From: Sulfonitrofixus sp039714575 | GTDB lineage: Bacteria; Campylobacterota; Campylobacteria; Campylobacterales; Sulfurimonadaceae | DNA length: 10,814 nucleotides | Assembly (NCBI GenBank): GCA_039714575.1 | Contig: JBDLJE010000074.1 | Location: 1-10,814 of the forward strand | Direction of reading: 5' to 3' | Shown: in pieces, positions 5,850-10,814 of the stretch | Layout of the letters: every line of letters starts with the position of its first letter | Numbering within the stretch: position 1 is the stretch's first letter | Position numbers and translations under genes: made by a program | Notes under the pieces: model-generated | Databases searched by the model: none | Told to the model about the DNA's origin: nothing | The model's input: only the letters and a program-made list of their open reading frames with translations

Positions 5850-6781
5850 TGAACAGTACATCTACAAAGATTACGAACGTATTGGCACAAACACAAGACG
5901 AGGTTCCTTGTTCTGCCTCCGATATCGAGCTTATAAAGATCCTTCGACAATATGTCATCTTTTCCATTACCGATGTTCAAGGACGCATAACAGATGTCAG
6001 TGATGCCTTTTGCAGCCATACAGGCTATACTAAAAAAGAGCTCATCGGCAAGCGCCACAACATCCTGCGCTCTAAAAGTACCGAGGTCTCGTTTTACCGC
6101 AACATGTGGTCCACTATCAATGACGGCAGGAACTGGTTTGGCGAAGTCCAAAACCTGAAAAAAGACGGCACCCCTTTTTGGATCAAGTACACTATTACAC
6201 CGCTTTTTGACAAAGAGAACCGCAAGATAGGCTATCTGGCCATCTATAACAATATCACCCGGGAAAAAAAGATAGAAGAGGCCTCATATATAGACGAATT
6301 GACACAGATCTACAACCGAAAAAAGTTTAACAGCACCCTTGACTTGTTTTTTCAAGACAGGGCCGCATATGCGGGTACAACTGCTCTAGTGATGATCGAT
6401 ATCGACCATTTTAAAGCGATCAACGATCTTTACGGTCATATCATAGGTGATGAGATATTGATCCTTCTCAGCAGGTTTATAAACACACACATACGAAAAT
6501 CTGATCTTCTCTGCCGCTGGGGCGGTGAAGAGTTTGTGCTGCTGCTTTCAGAGATCACCCATGATGAAGCCTTCAACTTCTGTGAGAAGCTGCGTAAAAA
6601 TATCGCCTCTATGCCGTGTGAGACGTTGAAAAAGTATATTGGTGTCGACAAACATATCACCTGCAGTTTCGGTGTGAGCATGCTGCGTGAAAACGACTCG
6701 CCTAAAAGTTTGACAGAGCGTGCAGACAAAGCACTCTACTCAGCCAAAGAGAATGGTCGCAACAGAGTCGAGTTTCTTTAG
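5849..6781 (+). CDS. PAS-GGDEF diguanylate cyclase
   Basis: This 310-aa cytoplasmic protein has one PAS domain (about 30-138, with TDVQGRITDVSDAFC and a PAC-like end YLAIYNNITREKK) and one GGDEF domain (about 145-310). The active site is GGEEF (225-229), a catalytically competent variant, and an RxxD inhibitory site (R216, D219) lies 5 residues before it, so cyclic-di-GMP product inhibition is expected. It should join two GTP into c-di-GMP in response to a signal sensed by the PAS domain; the PAS resembles redox or aerotaxis types, but the cofactor cannot be told. No membrane segment or response-regulator domain. Start choice: ATG at 5849 follows a TATTAT box, whereas TTG at 5729 has a strong ribosome-binding site and would add 40 residues. 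It ends 4 bases from the opposing ychJ-like stop; TTAGA/TCTAA (6778-6789) spans both stops. Confidence 0.87.
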   Translation: MNSTSTKITNVLAQTQDEVPCSASDIELIKILRQYVIFSITDVQGRITDVSDAFCSHTGYTKKELIGKRHNILRSKSTEVSFYRNMWSTINDGRNWFGEVQNLKKDGTPFWIKYTITPLFDKENRKIGYLAIYNNITREKKIEEASYIDELTQIYNRKKFNSTLDLFFQDRAAYAGTTALVMIDIDHFKAINDLYGHIIGDEILILLSRFINTHIRKSDLLCRWGGEEFVLLLSEITHDEAFNFCEKLRKNIASMPCETLKKYIGVDKHITCSFGVSMLRENDSPKSLTERADKALYSAKENGRNRVEFL

Positions 6782-6785
6782 AGGT

Positions 6786-7226
6786 CTAACCGCAGCACTT
6801 TTTATACTTTTTGCCGCTGCCGCATGGGCAGGCTTCATTGCGCTCGATCTTTGACTTGAAGATGACACCGTCACGGTAATACCACTTGTCATCTTCAAAG
6901 ACAAAGTGACTGTGTTCGTGGAGTACATGAAGTTTCTCGTCAAAGTCTCTAAAGTACGCTTTGAACTCCACTTCGTTTTTAGTTGAATCAATAACATGAA
7001 GTTGTAACCACTCCACCTCATCAAACTCACGTTCAAGAAGCTTGATCTCTCTGTCATTCACTTCTTGAGCGTAGTTAGTCTCTAAAATGTACTTAGCATT
7101 TTTAAGCGCAAAAGCGGTGTAACGCGAACGCATCAACACTTCTACATTGGGAATCTTTCTACCCTCTTCTATGTAAGCCTTACAACACTTTTCATATGTT
7201 TTTTCAGAACCGCATGGACAGATCAT
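6786..7226 (-). CDS. ychJ: YchJ-like protein with SEC-C zinc motifs at both ends
   Basis: This 146-aa protein has a SEC-C motif at each end: CPCGS...CC (C3, C5, C14, C15) and CPCGSGKKYKKCC (C133, C135, C144, C145). Each can bind one zinc. The middle (about 28-125) contains the family hallmark LMRSRYTAFA (31-40) and an NTF2-like domain with the usual WLQLHVID and conserved aromatic strands. This is the UPF0225/YchJ architecture. The molecular role is not established; the SEC-C motif of SecA contacts SecB and the ribosome, which suggests a protein-binding job. AAAGG (7238-7234) precedes the ATG at 7226 at good spacing, and the large hairpin of element B begins at the very next base, so its translation could respond to that structure. 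Confidence 0.88.
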   Translation of the reverse strand: MICPCGSEKTYEKCCKAYIEEGRKIPNVEVLMRSRYTAFALKNAKYILETNYAQEVNDREIKLLEREFDEVEWLQLHVIDSTKNEVEFKAYFRDFDEKLHVLHEHSHFVFEDDKWYYRDGVIFKSKIERNEACPCGSGKKYKKCCG

Positions 7227-7238
7227 CTAAATACCTTT

Positions 7239-7289
7239 AGGGCACCTCTGAGGACGACTAGGGTTTTTAGAGGTGCCCTTTAATTAAAA
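7239..7289 (+). ncRNA. structured leader element, copy B (unknown family)
   Basis: AGGGCACCTCT (7239-7249) and AGAGGTGCCCT (7269-7279) are perfect inverted repeats. In plus-strand RNA the stem extends inward through G-U pairs to C7255-G7263, giving about 17 base pairs around the loop GACTAGG (7256-7262); in minus-strand RNA those wobble pairs become mismatches, so the plus strand is the better fold. The core ACGACTAGGGTTT (7254-7266), TAGAG, TGCCC and AATTAAAA (7282-7289) match element A. It lies 72 bases before the pta start and next to the ychJ-like ribosome-binding site. A short T-rich tract follows, so a leader attenuator is possible. Confidence 0.5.
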
Positions 7290-7349
7290 CTGCGTAAGGC
7301 TATCACAATGAAGATTGAAGTAAGATGAGTTTACTGTTAACCAATTTTC

Positions 7350-7360
7350 AGGGGATATTT
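7350..7360 (+). promoter_or_regulatory. ribosome-binding site setting the pta start
   Basis: AGGGGA (7350-7355) lies 5 bases before the ATG at 7361. The upstream in-frame ATG at 7325 has only a weak GAAG, and Pta-type similarity starts at the MAKTSSLYLAS reached from 7361. Confidence 0.7.
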
Positions 7361-9454
7361 ATGGCAAAGACCTCCAGTCTCTACCTCGCTTCACTCGAAC
7401 CGACAACAGGCTCACTCTTTATCAGTATCGGTCTCATGGACATCTTAAAAAGCCGATATGAGAAGGTAGCCTTTTTTCGCCCCGTCATCAAACAGAAATC
7501 CGGAGACGATGGGGACATCACCTTTATGCGAGACCATTTCTCTCTGACACAAGGTTATGAAGAGAGCTACTGCTTTAACACGGTGGAAGTCGAGAACCTT
7601 CTGGCTGAAGACAAGGTCGACCAACTCATCACAAAGGTCATCACCCACTACAAGAGGCTCGAAGAGAAGTATGACTTTGTCCTCATAGAAGGCCTGCCCC
7701 GCTCTCTTTTCAGTGCCACCCTCGATTTTGACATCAACCTCCACCTTGCTAAAAACCTCTCAACCCCTTTCATACCCATACTCCATGCAAAAGAGAAGAT
7801 GAAACGTGCAGTCTATGATGAGATAAAACTGGAAGAGGAGATCATTCATAACGCAGGTGTAAGCCACTTCGCCACCTTTGTCAACCGTGTTGAAGAGACT
7901 CAGCTGCCTGCACTCAAACACCTGGCTCAAAGCAACCCGACCAAAACGATGAACTTTTTCCTTCCCGACAACCGTGAGCTCGACACCCCCTCGCTCCAGG
8001 AGGTCAAAACAGCATTGAATGCCAAGATGATCCTGGGCAGTGAAGACTCTTTAAACAATATCGTGAAACAGAGCAAGATCGCTGCGATGAGCCTTGAGCA
8101 TTATCTGCCGCGTCTGAAAGAGGGTTCCTTAGTCATCGTACCGGCGGACCGTGCCGACATCATCATCGCCACCTTTGTCTCGTTTTATGCCAAAGAGTCA
8201 CCGAATGTCGCCGGCATCATCCTCTCCGGTGACATCACCCCGGACAAAACGATGATGCAGCTGCTTGAGAACTTCCATGTCGTTGAGCTGCCTATTATGC
8301 GTGTCGAGACAGACACCTATACAACTGCATCGAATGTTGAGGCGGTACGTTCGCGCATCACCTCCAAAAGTACCCGTAAGATCGCTCTGGCAAAAGGTGT
8401 TTTTGAAGCCAATGTCAACAAAGAGCAGATACTCCAGGAGCTGCAGGAGAGCCGCACCAAGATCATGACACCGATGATGTTCACCTACACTCTTTTTGAA
8501 CATGCCCGCCGAAAACGTCAGCGTATTGTTCTGCCTGAAAGCAGTGATGAGCGTATCTTGCGCGCGGCAGAGATACTGCTGCGCCGTGATGTAGTCGACA
8601 TCATCTTGCTTGGCAACAGAGAGGAGGTCGAGCACCATATCTCTCTTTTGGCACTGGACCTCTCTAAAGCAGTGATCATCGATCCTGAACACTCCCGATA
8701 CAAAGAGGAGTTTGCCAAAAAGTTTTTTGAACTTCGCAAGAGTAAAGGCCTTAGCCTTGATGCCGCTGAAGACGCAATGGTGCACCCCAACTATTTTGCT
8801 ACGATGATGGTGCATCTGGGTATGGCTGACGGAATGGTCTCAGGAGCGATCCACACCACCGGAGACACTATTCGACCTGCCCTGCAGATCATCAAGACAA
8901 CAGACACGTGCGAGATCGTCTCGAGTGTCTTCTTTATGTGTTTGGGAACACGCGTTTTGGTCTACGGCGACTGTGCTGTCAACCAGGACCCGAGTGCTGA
9001 CGAACTTGCACAGATCGCGGTCTCATCAGCGCAGACTGCACAGAGTTTCGGGATCGAGCCTCGGGTCGCCATGCTCTCTTACTCTACCGGAAGGTCCGCT
9101 CAAAGCAGTGCTGTCGACAAGGTACGTGACGCAACCGAGATCGTAAAGAGCAGCCATCCTGAACTGCTTGTCGAAGGACCGATCCAATATGACGCGGCCA
9201 TAGACCCGCAGGTCGCAAAGACCAAGCTGCCAGAGAGCAGTGTCGCAGGTGATGCGACCGTCTTTGTCTTTCCCGACCTCAACACAGGCAACAACACCTA
9301 CAAAGCGGTACAGAGAAGTGCCGGAGCCGTCGCTATCGGTCCTGTTCTGCAGGGGCTTAAAAAACCGGTCAATGATCTTAGTCGAGGATGCAGTGTAGAC
9401 GATATAGTCAACACCGTAGCGATCACCGCCATCCAGGCACAGGAGACAGAGTGA
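7361..9454 (+). CDS. pta: phosphate acetyltransferase, long N-extended form
   Basis: Pta exchanges acetyl between CoA and phosphate, making acetyl phosphate from acetyl-CoA. This 697-aa protein has the three-part long form: an N-terminal BioD/P-loop-like domain (about 5-210), a DRTGG domain (about 212-325) and the catalytic PTA domain (about 372-692). Catalytic features include VLPESSDERILRAA (390-403), MADGMVSGAIHTTGDTIRPAL (488-508), CAVNQDPSADELA (538-550), SYSTGRSA (573-580), EGPIQYDAAIDP (605-616) and FPDLNTGNNTYKAVQR (637-652). The N-terminal P-loop has EPTTGSLFIS with no Walker lysine, so it should not hydrolyse ATP; E. coli Pta is similar. The start is ATG at 7361 (AGGGGA ahead). An earlier ATG at 7325 would add 12 residues. 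Its TGA overlaps the GTG of ackA by 4 bases, so the pair is one operon. Confidence 0.95.
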   Translation: MAKTSSLYLASLEPTTGSLFISIGLMDILKSRYEKVAFFRPVIKQKSGDDGDITFMRDHFSLTQGYEESYCFNTVEVENLLAEDKVDQLITKVITHYKRLEEKYDFVLIEGLPRSLFSATLDFDINLHLAKNLSTPFIPILHAKEKMKRAVYDEIKLEEEIIHNAGVSHFATFVNRVEETQLPALKHLAQSNPTKTMNFFLPDNRELDTPSLQEVKTALNAKMILGSEDSLNNIVKQSKIAAMSLEHYLPRLKEGSLVIVPADRADIIIATFVSFYAKESPNVAGIILSGDITPDKTMMQLLENFHVVELPIMRVETDTYTTASNVEAVRSRITSKSTRKIALAKGVFEANVNKEQILQELQESRTKIMTPMMFTYTLFEHARRKRQRIVLPESSDERILRAAEILLRRDVVDIILLGNREEVEHHISLLALDLSKAVIIDPEHSRYKEEFAKKFFELRKSKGLSLDAAEDAMVHPNYFATMMVHLGMADGMVSGAIHTTGDTIRPALQIIKTTDTCEIVSSVFFMCLGTRVLVYGDCAVNQDPSADELAQIAVSSAQTAQSFGIEPRVAMLSYSTGRSAQSSAVDKVRDATEIVKSSHPELLVEGPIQYDAAIDPQVAKTKLPESSVAGDATVFVFPDLNTGNNTYKAVQRSAGAVAIGPVLQGLKKPVNDLSRGCSVDDIVNTVAITAIQAQETE

Positions 9455-10638
9455 AGATACTTGTCTTGAATGCAGGCAGCTCCTCTCTGAAATGGAAACT
9501 TTTTGAGATGGAGTCAGACGCCCTTATCGCGTCCGGACTTATCGAAGGCATTTCGGAATACTATGGCTCTTTTCATCTGCATTACTTAGACAATGCTCTA
9601 AAGATCGAACACGCCATTGCTGACCACGACGAAGCCTTTACACTGCTCTTTGAGACCTTAAGCACGCAAAACATCATCAATATCGAAAAGGACCTTGACG
9701 CCATTGGTCACCGGGTTGTTCATGGAGGTGAAACGTTCATTGAACCGACTTTGATCGACAGCACTGTACTGACACAACTCAAGTCGCTGAGCCCGCTGGC
9801 GCCGCTGCACAATCCTGCCAATATTCTGGGAATAGAGATAACGTCCAGACTGGCACCGCACATCCCAAACATAGCTGTTTTCGACACCGCTTTTCACCAC
9901 AGTATGCCCGAACATGCTTTTGTGTATGCACTGCCGACAACACTCTGCAAAAAGCACCATATCCGCCGTTACGGTTTCCATGGCACCTCGCACCACTTTG
10001 TAGCGCTGGCTGTCGCCGGCATCCACAATAGACCGCTGAAAGAGCTCAACCTCATTACACTGCACCTTGGCAACGGGGCAAGTGCCTGCGCTATAAAAAA
10101 CGGTAAAAGTATCGATACCTCTATGGGGTTCACCCCTTTGGAGGGGCTGGTGATGGGCACACGCTGCGGCGACCTTGATCCCGGCATCATTACCTATCTC
10201 ATGGCAAAAGAGAATTTGACCGCCAAAGAGATCGACACGCTTTTGAACAGAGAGAGCGGGTTAAAAGGCATCTGCCATGAGAATGACCTTAGAACCATTA
10301 TACAGAGGGCTTCCAATGAGGACAGACAGGCCCAGCTTGCTCTTGAGATATTTGCTTACCGCATCAAAAAACAGATCGGTTCTTACATCGCTGTTTTGGG
10401 CCGCGTGGATGCTATTGTCTTTACCGGAGGCATAGGAGAACACGCTTCGCTGGTCAGGTCGATGGTCTTAGACGGTTTGGATGAGGCTTTCGGTATTTTA
10501 CTCGATGACATTAAAAACGAGAACAGCTATAACACGACTATACATCAACAAGAGAGCCGTATAAAACTCTACGTCATCCCGACCAATGAAGAGTTACAAA
10601 TCGCCCTTGAAAGTGTTAAACTTATTAAAAAATTATAA
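9451..10638 (+). CDS. ackA: acetate kinase
   Basis: AckA converts acetyl phosphate and ADP to acetate and ATP, or the reverse when acetate is activated. The 395-aa protein has all the family marks: LNAGSSSLK (6-14, N7), GHRVVHGG (86-93, R88), PLAPLHNP (115-122), VFDTAFH (143-149, D145), RRYGFHGTSH (172-181, H177), HLGNGAS (205-211), MGTRCGDLDPG (235-245, R238), FTGGIGEHA (324-332) and PTNEE (377-381, E380). Every known catalytic and nucleotide-binding residue is present. The start is GTG at 9451: AGGAG (9441-9445) lies 5 bases ahead and the GTGA overlaps the pta stop, implying coupled translation. A start at 9388 would add residues in the wrong frame of pta. No clear hairpin terminator follows the TAA at 10638. 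Confidence 0.95.
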   Translation: MKILVLNAGSSSLKWKLFEMESDALIASGLIEGISEYYGSFHLHYLDNALKIEHAIADHDEAFTLLFETLSTQNIINIEKDLDAIGHRVVHGGETFIEPTLIDSTVLTQLKSLSPLAPLHNPANILGIEITSRLAPHIPNIAVFDTAFHHSMPEHAFVYALPTTLCKKHHIRRYGFHGTSHHFVALAVAGIHNRPLKELNLITLHLGNGASACAIKNGKSIDTSMGFTPLEGLVMGTRCGDLDPGIITYLMAKENLTAKEIDTLLNRESGLKGICHENDLRTIIQRASNEDRQAQLALEIFAYRIKKQIGSYIAVLGRVDAIVFTGGIGEHASLVRSMVLDGLDEAFGILLDDIKNENSYNTTIHQQESRIKLYVIPTNEELQIALESVKLIKKL

Positions 10639-10814
10639 ATTAACATATTTTAATACTTTCATAAGCTAGGCATGATAGAATCTCTTCAACATTGTAAATC
10701 TTTGCAATGCAGTTCTCATACATTTCTACTTTTTAGGGGTTGTGTGCAGTTGGTCTTATACCATTCTCGACAAGCTCTATCTATACAAAATCTTGAGATC
10801 TTAACATGACCAAG
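10639..10814. other. AT-rich edge after ackA
   Basis: No certain gene. It holds the possible 45-aa frame, -10-like boxes TAGAAT (10676-10681) and TATACA (10782-10787), a CATTG/CAATG inverted repeat (10690-10709), and an ATG at 10806 that could start a gene running out of the window. Confidence 0.4.
10672..10809 (+). CDS. possible 45-aa small protein before a next gene
   Basis: An ATG at 10672 opens a 45-codon frame ending in TGA at 10807-10809. The product begins MIESLQHCK, has three cysteines (8, 13, 24) and a short hydrophobic stretch, and resembles nothing I know. It shares an ATGA with another ATG at 10806 whose next codons (ACC AAG) reach the window end, the usual arrangement of coupled genes. 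Against it: there is no ribosome-binding site, and a TAGAAT -10-like box (10676-10681) lies inside it. It may be chance. Confidence 0.2.
   Translation: MIESLQHCKSLQCSSHTFLLFRGCVQLVLYHSRQALSIQNLEILT

Noticed and set aside
7239..7289. Known riboswitch identity for the repeated element (the CTAGGG string recalls the ykkC/guanidine-I core)
   Set aside because: The rest of the ykkC consensus, including its long second stem and GGTCCGAGAG-type segment, is absent, and the element is far too short.
7325..7360. Upstream ATG adding 12 residues to Pta
   Set aside because: Weak ribosome-binding site; the ATG at 7361 has AGGGGA at 5 bases and begins where Pta similarity begins.
8198..8815. 205-codon minus-strand frame inside pta
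   Set aside because: Antisense shadow of a clear, fully conserved pta sequence; product has no family features.
9658..10065. 135-codon minus-strand frame inside ackA
   Set aside because: Antisense shadow of conserved ackA motifs.

Overview
The window looks like a chromosomal segment from a Campylobacterota (epsilonproteobacterial) bacterium, probably a Sulfurimonas/Sulfurovum-type organism. This is an inference from the gene set: a YbiT-type ABC-F ATPase, a SUI1-like factor, a YchJ-like SEC-C protein, a PAS-GGDEF protein, and an N-extended Pta with AckA. It is supported by AT-rich intergenic DNA with T-tract plus TATAAT-type promoters that lack a clear -35 box. No phage, IS, tRNA, rRNA or CRISPR sequence was seen.

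Layout from left to right. (1) 1-731: a stand-alone zinc-ribbon/topoisomerase-C-terminal-repeat-like protein (+) meets a 58-aa small protein (-) tail to tail across a perfect inverted repeat. (2) 555-2090, minus strand: a lysine-rich hypothetical protein, a DEDDh exonuclease with two ExoX-like C-terminal repeats, and the 58-aa protein, in that order of transcription. (3) 2160-2672, plus strand: an exported rhodanese followed directly by a 37-aa single-pass membrane protein. (4) 2682-5655, minus strand: a compact four-gene cassette with every junction overlapping, encoding the YbiT-like ABC-F ATPase, an FAH-fold-like protein, a DUF1653 protein and a SUI1/YciH-like factor. The first and last gene are both ribosome or initiation related. 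(5) 5849-6781, plus: a PAS-GGDEF diguanylate cyclase. (6) 6786-7226, minus: a YchJ-like protein with a SEC-C zinc motif at each end. (7) 7361-10638, plus: pta and ackA overlapping by 4 bases, giving reversible acetyl-CoA to acetate conversion with ATP formation. (8) 10639-10814: a mostly non-coding edge that may contain a small ORF and the first codons of a next gene.

The most interesting signal is not a protein gene. A 51-62-base hairpin-forming element occurs twice at unrelated places: before the exonuclease (minus strand, 1637-1698) and between the ychJ-like gene and pta (plus strand, 7239-7289). The copies share 23 of 25 bases in the core, the same 5' arm start and the same AATTAAAA tail. 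I do not recognise the family; it could be a structured leader RNA, a small RNA or a dispersed repeat. Other points of note are two probably leaderless genes (175 and 5849), an AGTCA/TGACT box array in front of the first, and several small genes under 60 codons.
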